NCBI GenBank assembly: GCA_902795135.1 | Contig: CADBJW010000005.1 | Location: 44,435 to 108,434 of the forward strand | Source: an uncultured Eubacteriales bacterium | Lineage (GTDB): Bacteria; Bacillota; Clostridia; Peptostreptococcales; Anaerovoracaceae | Length of the DNA stretch: 64,000 nt | Direction: 5' to 3' | Part shown: piece after piece, positions 53,066-59,444 of the stretch | Numbering within the stretch: position 1 is the first letter of the stretch | Layout of the letters: each line of letters opens with the position of its first letter | Notes under the pieces: generated by a model | Database searches by the model: none | Told to the model about the DNA's origin: nothing | Seen by the model: the letters and a program-made list of their open reading frames with translations, nothing else | Made by a program: the position numbers and the translations under genes

Positions 53066-53614
53066 TTATTGCTTTTGAAATTCGGATTCTGTATCAAGCA
53101 TCTGCCTCCATCCGAATCTGACGATGGAGGAGACGACAACTGCCATTACCAGGACTTCCGTGACGATGGCGGAGTAGGCGCCGGTCACACAGTCATAGAT
53201 GATCCAAGGCGGGGAAATGAACGTGAGTCCTACCAACCGGATCAGTCCGGCGTTATTCGTCCACATTCCAATGGTTCCGGCGATCATGACCAGCAGTGGA
53301 ATCAAGCTGATCGGCCCGCTCCATGTAAGGCGGGTAATGATCAATGCGAATGCGATGAAGACTGGCACCCAGCTTTTGCATCGGACCCAAGGCCATTGAT
53401 TGTACCGGCTCAGCATCAGGTTCCGAAGGATGACGAACAGCTGGCTGAGACATCCACTGTATGCCCCAAGCAGTAAGTATTGGATCGCAAAGGTTCCGCA
53501 CCCTGCCGCCTGAATCAGATACAAGGCCTTATTGGATTTCACCTGATACGAAAGGAGGAAGAAAATCGTCGAGATTATTCCGAAACTCTGTATGATTACA
53601 AATGCCATACTCAT
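53066..53614 (-). CDS. YgjV-family membrane protein
   Basis: A 182-residue membrane protein with about six helices. IISTIFFLLSYQVKSNKALYLIQAAGCGTFAIQYLLLGAYSG contains the YgjV/Imp family signature, then LRNLMLSRY. Probably a small-molecule transporter or membrane partner; the function is not known. First gene of the aminotransferase operon. Confidence 0.85.
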   Translation of the reverse strand: MSMAFVIIQSFGIISTIFFLLSYQVKSNKALYLIQAAGCGTFAIQYLLLGAYSGCLSQLFVILRNLMLSRYNQWPWVRCKSWVPVFIAFALIITRLTWSGPISLIPLLVMIAGTIGMWTNNAGLIRLVGLTFISPPWIIYDCVTGAYSAIVTEVLVMAVVVSSIVRFGWRQMLDTESEFQKQ

Positions 53615-53661
53615 TCAATCTTCATCCTCCTTTCATCGTTTGTTTGCGTTTCTGTGATGTA

Positions 53662-53757
53662 AGTATAGCAAAAGCTGCGCTTCTGATATTTGTAGATAAT
53701 AAAAGAATTGCTGAAATTTCTTGTGATATTTACAAAATAGCGTGCGAATAGTAAAAT
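53662..53757. promoter_or_regulatory. Divergent PucR(2) control region
   Basis: Minus strand: TATACT (53667-53662) without a -35, for the ygjV operon. Plus strand: TTTACA (53729-53734), 17 nt, TAAAAT (53752-53757) for pucR(2). The 15-bp box TTGTGATATTTACAA (53721-53735) overlaps the pucR(2) -35 and lies ~66-80 nt upstream of the ygjV start point. This suits autorepression with activation of the divergent operon. Confidence 0.55.
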
Positions 53758-53779
53758 GAACCCGTATGGAGGTGTCTAT

Positions 53780-54967
53780 ATGGCGTTAACTGTGAAAGAC
53801 ATATTGGAACTCCCCTGCGGACAGAAGATGACGCTGCTTGCGGGAGAACGGGGACTGGCCCGCCCGGTCGTTACCGTCGAAATCGCCGATTACGAATTTG
53901 ACCCGGACGTGGAATACGATACATCTGCGGAAATGGAACCAAACGGGTTTATCATAACCAGTTTTCTCTTTGCGAAAGATGATTCGGCGCTCATTTTGGA
54001 GTCTGTAAAACAAATGTATGAAATCGGCATGGCCTGTGTCGCTTTTAAGAAAATCATTTATGAAGACCTTCCGCCGGAAGTCATGGCTTTTGCAGATGAG
54101 AAGGGATTTCCGGTTTTGTCCATGGAGAAAGATCTGTGGTTTGAAAAAATCACCTTTGAAATCATGTACGCCGTACAATTCGATGACAAAGTCTATTTAT
54201 CGGAAGAAAAAATCGAATCCATGCTTTCCGGCAGCATGTCCCGTTCCGAACTGGGCATCATCCTAAAAGGCATTTCACTAAAACTGCAGCCTTTCGTTAC
54301 GGTGGTATACATCCCCGGAAGCAATCTGGACGCAGACCGCCTTCTGCGCAGCTTTTACTTGCTTAAAGGCTTTCACAGCAAAGGGTTGATGATTCGTTAC
54401 GGAAACAGCCTGTTTCTTATCATTACGTCCCAACGGAGTGATTTCAAAAGCCACGACTTGATCCGGCAGGAAGCAATGGAGCTTCTCGGAATGGGGCCAG
54501 ATCTTCTCATGGGAATGAGCGACGTACATCCGTACAACGAGCTGGACCAGGCGTTCCGCGAAAGTTGGCAGTGCGGCATTGCGTCTGCCGCCGAGAGAAA
54601 GCCCTTTGACCGGTTCGGGCAGATTGGGATGTATCGCGTGCTCCTGCCGGCTCTGGAAAACAGCGAGACCGTGGCCTTTGCAAAAGCCCTTCTGGATCCG
54701 CTGGAAGAGAGCGCCGATTTGCGGGAAACGGCACATGCGTACGTTGACGCGGGAGGCGATATCGCAAAAGCCGCAGCCGCGGTTCACGTGCACCAGAACA
54801 CTGTTCGTTACCGCCTCGGCAGAATCCGTGAGCGGACCGGACTGGTGGGACAGACGGACAGCGAGTTGTTTATGCAGCTCAAAACCGCCATCGCCATTGA
54901 ACGTGCAAACGCTGCTTCTTACAAGAACGACCATCGTAAAATACGAAAAGAAAAAGATTTACACTGA
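53780..54967 (+). CDS. PucR-family transcriptional regulator (copy 2)
   Basis: A ~395-residue regulator. The PucR sensor domain (~1-120: LTVKDILELPCGQKMTLLAGERGLARPV) is followed by a middle region and C-terminal HTH_30 (~325-380: AHAYVDAGGDIAKAAAAVHVHQNTVRYRLGRI). ATG 53780 after GGAGGTGTC is chosen over ATG 53756, which overlaps the -10. Divergent from the ygjV-OCD-aminotransferase operon. It shares a box motif and architecture with copy 1 (16130-17308). Confidence 0.9.
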   Translation: MALTVKDILELPCGQKMTLLAGERGLARPVVTVEIADYEFDPDVEYDTSAEMEPNGFIITSFLFAKDDSALILESVKQMYEIGMACVAFKKIIYEDLPPEVMAFADEKGFPVLSMEKDLWFEKITFEIMYAVQFDDKVYLSEEKIESMLSGSMSRSELGIILKGISLKLQPFVTVVYIPGSNLDADRLLRSFYLLKGFHSKGLMIRYGNSLFLIITSQRSDFKSHDLIRQEAMELLGMGPDLLMGMSDVHPYNELDQAFRESWQCGIASAAERKPFDRFGQIGMYRVLLPALENSETVAFAKALLDPLEESADLRETAHAYVDAGGDIAKAAAAVHVHQNTVRYRLGRIRERTGLVGQTDSELFMQLKTAIAIERANAASYKNDHRKIRKEKDLH

Positions 54968-55050
54968 TTTTACAATCCTACGATTATCGTTTTTACAGAA
55001 ATCCTTCATGATAGTTTTGGTATATACAGAATTTTCATGGAGGTTTTTTG

Positions 55051-55287
55051 ATGACAATATTTGATGTTTTGACGTTAGCTGGGGGATTATGTCTTTTCCT
55101 CTTCGGAATGAACGTGATGGGTCAGGCTCTGGAGCGGGTTTCCGACCACTGCTCGAATATTGCCGGATGCATACTGGACCTTCAGGCTCACAATATGAAC
55201 ATCCATGAGAACCTGCGCTACCAGAGAAAATACGACGCCGGATTCAAAGAGATGTTCCGCGATTACCAGACGAAATACGCACTTTAA
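55051..55287 (+). pseudogene. Na/Pi cotransporter gene collapsed by an internal in-frame deletion
   Basis: 78 codons. Residues 1-~29 (TIFDVLTLAGGLCLFLFGMNVMGQALERV) are the N-terminus of a Na/Pi-cotransporter of the NptA/PhoU-domain type. Residues ~30-78 (SDHCSNIAGCILDLQAHNMNIHENLRYQ ...) match the C-terminal PhoU-like helices of the same family. The whole membrane core, about 450-500 codons, is missing, yet the frame is intact. Start ATG follows GGAGG. Either a dead remnant or a short residual protein. Confidence 0.75.
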
Positions 55288-55307
55288 AATCAGCACACAA
55301 TGATGCT

Positions 55308-55376
55308 TGCGAGATCCTTCCCCCCCTCAGGGTCTTGCGTTAAGGGCACTGGACTGGATTCCAGTGCCTTTTCTAT
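55308..55376 (+). terminator. Two consecutive hairpins after the collapsed Na/Pi gene
   Basis: First hairpin GCGAGATCC / GGGTCTTGC (loop TTCCCCCCTCA-like, 55308-55338) has no U-tract. The second, GGCACTGGA / TCCAGTGCC (55345-55367), is followed by TTTTCTATT and looks like a terminator. Confidence 0.7.
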
Positions 55377-55399
55377 TAAAATCATGCTAAAATATAATG
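55356..55399 (+). repeat. 44-bp direct repeat, copy A (terminator arm plus -10)
   Basis: Runs from the 3' arm of the terminator through TTTTCTATTAA and ends in CATGCTAAAATATAATG, which holds a TATAAT at 55393-55398. Nearly the same sequence is at 62968-63011. It places a promoter-like -10 ahead of the RyR-domain gene. Confidence 0.7.
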
Positions 55400-55434
55400 C
55401 AGATAGAAACCGGTTCTTATGAAAGGATATGCGA

Positions 55435-56946
55435 ATGGTTAAAAAAACATGGGCCATCGTCGCTCCATTTGTAATCATTTTACTGGGACTCATTGGATTT
55501 GTATGGGGTGAAGGGTTAGGCTTCTACGATGCTCTTCTTAACAGCTTAAAACTTCCGAAAGGTTATTTGGATCCGCTTCCTTTTAACATCGCCCTTGAAT
55601 TGGCAAGATGGTTGGGGATTGCCTATATTCTTTCTATGTTTTATGCCGCCATTATTGCGCTGATCAATAGCGGTGCAGTATTCATCCGGTCCAGTAGAGA
55701 GGATACCGTAGCCGTACATGGCGATAGTGTTTACGCGAATATGCTTGCGTCCGGTTTGGGGAAACGGGCATTACAGACAGATTCAAAGCGGGCATTTAAA
55801 GCTCCAACACAAGTGATCTTTTTTAGTAATGACAAAGAGACCTTGGAGTTTTACCAGCGCCATTCGGAGCTGTTTAAGACTGCGAAAAAGGTTCATTTAT
55901 GTCTGAATGACACCCACAGAAGTGCCAGTGTAATAGATAATGTTTATGTAATCAATATATCAGAGTCGAAGGCAATCTATTATTGGCAGAAAAATTACAT
56001 TCATGAGCATAAAAAAATCGTACTCATAGGCAGTGGGGATTTGGCCGAAAAGATTCTCTCCTGGGGACTTCAAATGAATGTTTTTGATCCGGGAAAGAAC
56101 GTTGACTATCTGATTTACGGAGATTTTAACAAGTTTAACAAGCTGCATCCTCAGATTGTAAACAATATGCTGGAATATGGCGGAGACAGGATTTCATTTG
56201 GAAGCGACTGGTTTGAACACGTAGAAGAAATCAAAGGCGCCGACCGAATCATACTCTGTGGGAAAACGAATGAAAACATAGAAATTGCGACGCTGATGAG
56301 TGAGGCCGGAATCGATACAGAAATCCATGTATTTATTGAAGGGGCTAGCGCAAGAACGATATTCGACGCATCCAATATACATTTTGTTGGTGATTTAAGC
56401 CCTCAGGATGCCAAAGATCTGATCCTGATGGATAAGATCCATGAAGGGGGAAAGGTGTGTAACGTTGCCTATGATTTATACGAACACGCACAATCAACGG
56501 ATGAGGACCTTACCTTTGAAACCGTTCGGAGAAAGATGCAAGACAAATCAGCGACAGAAAGCTGGGCAAAACTGGATTCTTTCACGAAGGGATCCAATTA
56601 TTCCAGTGCTATGCATGACATACAGAAGTATGGCCTTTTGAAAAAGGCAGGGTTAGACGTCTCGGGATTAACGGTTCGCGAAAACGAGCAGGAGTACAAC
56701 GAATTGAGTCAGGACGTGAAAGATTTCCTGCAGGAAATTGAACATATCCGTTGGGCTCGTTATCATTTCCTGCACAATTGGAAACATCCGGAGGAACCGA
56801 TCATAATGGACGGTATTGAGAAGAAAAAGGATTCTCAAAAGAGGCTGCACGTTGATTTGGTGCCATACTGTGACCTGTCAAAAGAAGACCAGGAGAAGGA
56901 CAGTTATTTTTACAAGACGCTGTCGTTGAGATTTAAGAGTCATTGA
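55435..56946 (+). CDS. Two-TM protein with TrkA-N-like Rossmann folds and RyR-like domain
   Basis: A ~503-residue protein. Two transmembrane helices (~3-24 and ~57-80) are followed by a region with two nucleotide-binding-like loops: TVAVHGDSVYANMLASGLGKRA and KIVLIGSGDLAEKILSWGL, like TrkA-N/RCK NAD(P)-binding domains. The C-terminus (~425-500: EIEHIRWARYHFLHNW ... HVDLVPYCDLSKEDQEKD) resembles the ryanodine-receptor RyR domain. This predicts a membrane sensor of a nucleotide ligand. ATG 55435 has GAAAGGA 7 nt upstream, better spaced than ATG 55429. No adjacent partner is obvious. Confidence 0.7.
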   Translation: MVKKTWAIVAPFVIILLGLIGFVWGEGLGFYDALLNSLKLPKGYLDPLPFNIALELARWLGIAYILSMFYAAIIALINSGAVFIRSSREDTVAVHGDSVYANMLASGLGKRALQTDSKRAFKAPTQVIFFSNDKETLEFYQRHSELFKTAKKVHLCLNDTHRSASVIDNVYVINISESKAIYYWQKNYIHEHKKIVLIGSGDLAEKILSWGLQMNVFDPGKNVDYLIYGDFNKFNKLHPQIVNNMLEYGGDRISFGSDWFEHVEEIKGADRIILCGKTNENIEIATLMSEAGIDTEIHVFIEGASARTIFDASNIHFVGDLSPQDAKDLILMDKIHEGGKVCNVAYDLYEHAQSTDEDLTFETVRRKMQDKSATESWAKLDSFTKGSNYSSAMHDIQKYGLLKKAGLDVSGLTVRENEQEYNELSQDVKDFLQEIEHIRWARYHFLHNWKHPEEPIIMDGIEKKKDSQKRLHVDLVPYCDLSKEDQEKDSYFYKTLSLRFKSH

Positions 56947-57055
56947 AGCTGCTTTAGGGATCTGTAGGACTAAAATTCTGCAGGCTTTTTATGATTTTCT
57001 ATCTTTTTTCGCTTTATAATGCTAAACTAATAGAGAGCATAGCAGTGTAGATGAT

Positions 57056-57108
57056 AGCCGGAAAGTTGTGACAGCAAAGTGCCTCACGAGTTCCCGGCTG
57101 TTTGTTTT
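57056..57108 (+). promoter_or_regulatory. Terminator-like leader hairpin before the sigma factor gene
   Basis: AGCCGG...GTTGTG pairs imperfectly with CTCACGAGTT...CCGGCT (57056-57099), followed by TTTGTTTT, ending 3-6 nt before the start codon. A TATAAT is at 57015-57020. The hairpin may attenuate the sigma operon or be the terminator of the upstream gene. Confidence 0.45.
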
Positions 57109-57110
57109 AA

Positions 57111-57680
57111 GTGATGAGCAATACAGCAGTGAATGACGGAACGCTGTACAGGCGTTTCCTTGCAGGTGAACAAGCGGCATATGATCAATTGATGATCCGT
57201 TACGGCGACAGCCTGACGTTCTATTTGTATGGCTATCTTCACGATTGGCATGATGCGGAGGATTTGATGATCGAAGCCTTTGCCAGAATCATGGTGAAAC
57301 GGCCGCAGATCAGCGACGGTGCATTTAAGGCATACCTGTTTAAGACAGGACGAAATCTGGCGGCAAGGTTCTATAGCAAACGGACACGGATCGTGCAGTT
57401 CTCTTTGGATGAGTGGGGCGGCGATATCGAGGACACAGAGATACTGGAAGAAAAGGTCCTGGACGAAGAGAAGAAAGAAGTCCTGCAGCTTTGCCTCGAA
57501 AAAATCGACCCCCAGGTGCGGGAAGCGCTGTGGCTCGTATACATGGAAGAGATGACTTATGCCGAGGTGGCAACAGTCATGAAGTTGAAGGTCAAAAAAG
57601 TCGATTACCTGCTGCAGAAAGGCAAGAAACAGATGCGTCAGGAGTTGGAAAAAGAGAGGATCACAGATGCGGACAGATGA
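57111..57680 (+). CDS. RNA polymerase sigma factor, sigma-70 family (ECF-like)
   Basis: A 189-residue factor with only regions 2 and 4. Region 2 (~20-90): AYDQLMIRYGDSLTFYLYGYLHDWHDAEDLMIEAFARIM, with the ECF DAEDL/F motif. Region 4 (~125-180): LQLCLEKIDPQVREALWLVYMEEMTYAEVATVMKLKVKKVDYLLQKGKKQM. The start may be GTG 57111 or ATG 57114; neither has a clear ribosome binding site. It overlaps the next gene (a small two-TM protein, possible anti-sigma) by 14 nt and heads a run with a PrsW-type protease, which in Bacillus cleaves an anti-sigma factor. Confidence 0.88.
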   Translation: MMSNTAVNDGTLYRRFLAGEQAAYDQLMIRYGDSLTFYLYGYLHDWHDAEDLMIEAFARIMVKRPQISDGAFKAYLFKTGRNLAARFYSKRTRIVQFSLDEWGGDIEDTEILEEKVLDEEKKEVLQLCLEKIDPQVREALWLVYMEEMTYAEVATVMKLKVKKVDYLLQKGKKQMRQELEKERITDADR

Positions 57681-58008
57681 AGAAAGAATCAACAGGATGC
57701 ATGCGCGGGCGGCACAGCTGAACAGGCAAAAGCGCACAAATAAAGTGAAGCTCATGCAGGCTGCAGGCGCAGTGGTTTCTTTTGCTGCAGTCATCATGCT
57801 TGCCATTTTTGTGCCGCAAAGCGCAGACCTGGATTCGGGAAGCCAAACAGGTCAGACAGGCGGCATGCACGCCAGCATCTTTGGTGACAGTGCAGCATTA
57901 GGGTATATCGTGGTTGCAATTATCGCATTCCTGCTGGGAATCGCAGTGACCATATTCTGTTTTCGCCTGCGGAAATGGCAGGAAGAGAAGGACAGACAGG
58001 ATCTGTAG
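57667..58008 (+). CDS. Small two-TM protein, possible anti-sigma factor (paralogue A)
   Basis: A 113-residue protein. A charged N-terminus (MRTDEERINRMHARAAQLNRQKR) is followed by TM1 (~30-48), a short Gly/Ser/Gln extracellular loop (~50-72), TM2 (~75-97) and a basic tail. The frame overlaps the sigma gene, which is typical of sigma/anti-sigma pairs. No zinc anti-sigma motif is present, so the anti-sigma role is inferred from position only. A paralogue with the same N-terminal pattern lies at 62451. Confidence 0.7.
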   Translation: MRTDEERINRMHARAAQLNRQKRTNKVKLMQAAGAVVSFAAVIMLAIFVPQSADLDSGSQTGQTGGMHASIFGDSAALGYIVVAIIAFLLGIAVTIFCFRLRKWQEEKDRQDL

Positions 58009-58025
58009 GGGGAAGAACCAGCGAA

Positions 58026-58667
58026 ATGATTGAGGTTACCGAAAATGCAATACAGTTGGTAGTGACGGGGCTGTGCGCATTGAGCGCCCTGTGGTACGCA
58101 GCGCGTTCAAAAGAACGTGCCTGGGTTTTGCTTGGTCTGTTTGCGGGAATCTTTTTTCTCGGAGATCTGTACTGGCAACTTTATCTGGCCTTCTATGATG
58201 AAACGCCGATGTTCTATATTTCAGAATTCAGTTGGTACACCTCGTACCTGTTTTTGTTGCTTTTGCTGATCTACATCAACGTGGAGAATTCGCGAGACTG
58301 GAAGTTCCGCCTGCGGCCGAGGTATCTATGCATTCCGGCGTTCACCTTCGGCATGTGCGCCTTCTACATGACTCGTGGCGATTATCTCAGCAATATCGTT
58401 GTGGCTCTGCTGATGACTGGGTTGATCTGGCACGCGTGCTATGGTCTGCAGATGACGCAAAAGCAAAAGGAAGGAGGATCGTCAGACTGTGGAAGAATGC
58501 TTTTTATCCTGACGCTTGTTTTCTGCGCGGCGGAGTATGGCATGTGGACGTCGTCTTGTTTCTGGACCGGAGACACCATTTCAAACGTTTACTTCTGGTT
58601 CGATTTTCTGCTTTCCATCACGATCATTCTGTTCCTGCCGGCACTCAGAAAGGCGGTGAGCAGATGA
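58026..58667 (+). CDS. Multi-TM protein of the sigma/PrsW locus
   Basis: A 213-residue membrane protein with about six or seven helices (for example AIQLVVTGLCALSALWYAA, AWVLLGLFAGIFFLGDLYWQLYLAFY, YTSYLFLLLLLIYI). The pattern of aromatic-rich loops resembles sensor-type membrane domains, but no family can be named. ATG 58026 follows GGGGGAAG at a somewhat long spacing. Its stop overlaps the prsW-like start by 4 nt (ATGA), so the two are translationally coupled and may form a complex. Confidence 0.75.
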   Translation: MIEVTENAIQLVVTGLCALSALWYAARSKERAWVLLGLFAGIFFLGDLYWQLYLAFYDETPMFYISEFSWYTSYLFLLLLLIYINVENSRDWKFRLRPRYLCIPAFTFGMCAFYMTRGDYLSNIVVALLMTGLIWHACYGLQMTQKQKEGGSSDCGRMLFILTLVFCAAEYGMWTSSCFWTGDTISNVYFWFDFLLSITIILFLPALRKAVSR

Positions 58668-59314
58668 ACTATATAGAAAACATCTACATATGTCTGGCTG
58701 CACCGCTTCTGATTGCAGTTTTATGCATGCAGGGCAGAGGCAGGGCAATGAATCTATTCGTTCTTGCGGGCATGACCGTATGTCTGTTGTCGTCTTACAT
58801 CAATACTTTTATTGCGACAGCGTTGGGCGTAAGTGCATTGACCGCGTCACTGGAAATCGCGCCGCTTATAGAAGAAATCATGAAATTCCTGCCGATTCTG
58901 TTCTTCCTGCTGGTGTTTGAACCGGGACGAGAGGAAACCCGCAGCGGAATCCTCATGACAGCCATTGGGTTTGCGACATTCGAAAATGCCTGCTATCTGG
59001 CGAGCAATGGCGCAGCGCATATCATCCAACTGATGATCCGGGGTTTCGGTACCGGCGCGATGCATGTGGTCTGTGCGTTTCTGATCGCTGTCGGTTTCCT
59101 GTATCTTTGGGACAGGACCTGGCTGCGTCTAGCAGGAACGATCGGGCTTATCGCAGTTGCGATTACGTACCATGGAATCTATAACATTCTGGTCTCTCAG
59201 ACAGGAACTGCTTCGATGATCGGGTATCTGATTCCGATGTTGACTGTCGCGTTGACGCTGATTTTTAGGCGTAAACTGCCGGAAGCGGATGTACCAGGGC
59301 AAACCCGAAGTTAG
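58664..59314 (+). CDS. PrsW-family intramembrane metalloprotease
   Basis: A 216-residue membrane protein with about seven helices. The conserved PrsW/CAAX-protease-superfamily residues are all present: E70-E71-x2-K74 (LIEEIMKFLP), F106-E107 (FATFENACYL), H134 (GAMHVVCAF), and H170-x3-N174 (YHGIYN). In Bacillus subtilis, PrsW makes the first cut in the anti-sigma factor RsiW. Here it follows an ECF-like sigma gene and a small two-TM protein, a likely substrate. ATG 58664 is the real start; the long upstream frame to 58232 is a shadow of the previous gene. Confidence 0.88.
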   Translation: MNYIENIYICLAAPLLIAVLCMQGRGRAMNLFVLAGMTVCLLSSYINTFIATALGVSALTASLEIAPLIEEIMKFLPILFFLLVFEPGREETRSGILMTAIGFATFENACYLASNGAAHIIQLMIRGFGTGAMHVVCAFLIAVGFLYLWDRTWLRLAGTIGLIAVAITYHGIYNILVSQTGTASMIGYLIPMLTVALTLIFRRKLPEADVPGQTRS

Positions 59315-59404
59315 TTTTGCAATCAAACAATAAAACTTTTTTTCAAAATGGATGGGGAAACCTGTCCTTTTTTGTATCTCTATAAGTAGAAGGATGTTCT
59401 GCAT

Positions 59405-59436
59405 CTGTGGAAACAAACATATCTCTGAGACAGAGG
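59405..59436 (+). promoter_or_regulatory. Conserved leader element, copy A
   Basis: TGTGGAAACAAACATATCTC followed by a hairpin CTCTG-AGA-CAGAG (59423-59435) whose 3' arm carries the ribosome binding site GAGGAA. It matches 62405-62436 at all but five positions. Confidence 0.55.
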
Positions 59437-59444
59437 AAACTACC

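Noticed and set aside
52358-53476. A 372-codon plus-strand frame
   Set aside because: Antisense to the ornithine-cyclodeaminase-like and YgjV genes.
57975-58663. Long N-terminal extensions of the multi-TM and PrsW frames
   Set aside because: Both upstream parts read through neighbouring genes in other frames; ATG 58026 and ATG 58664 fit coupling and membrane topology.
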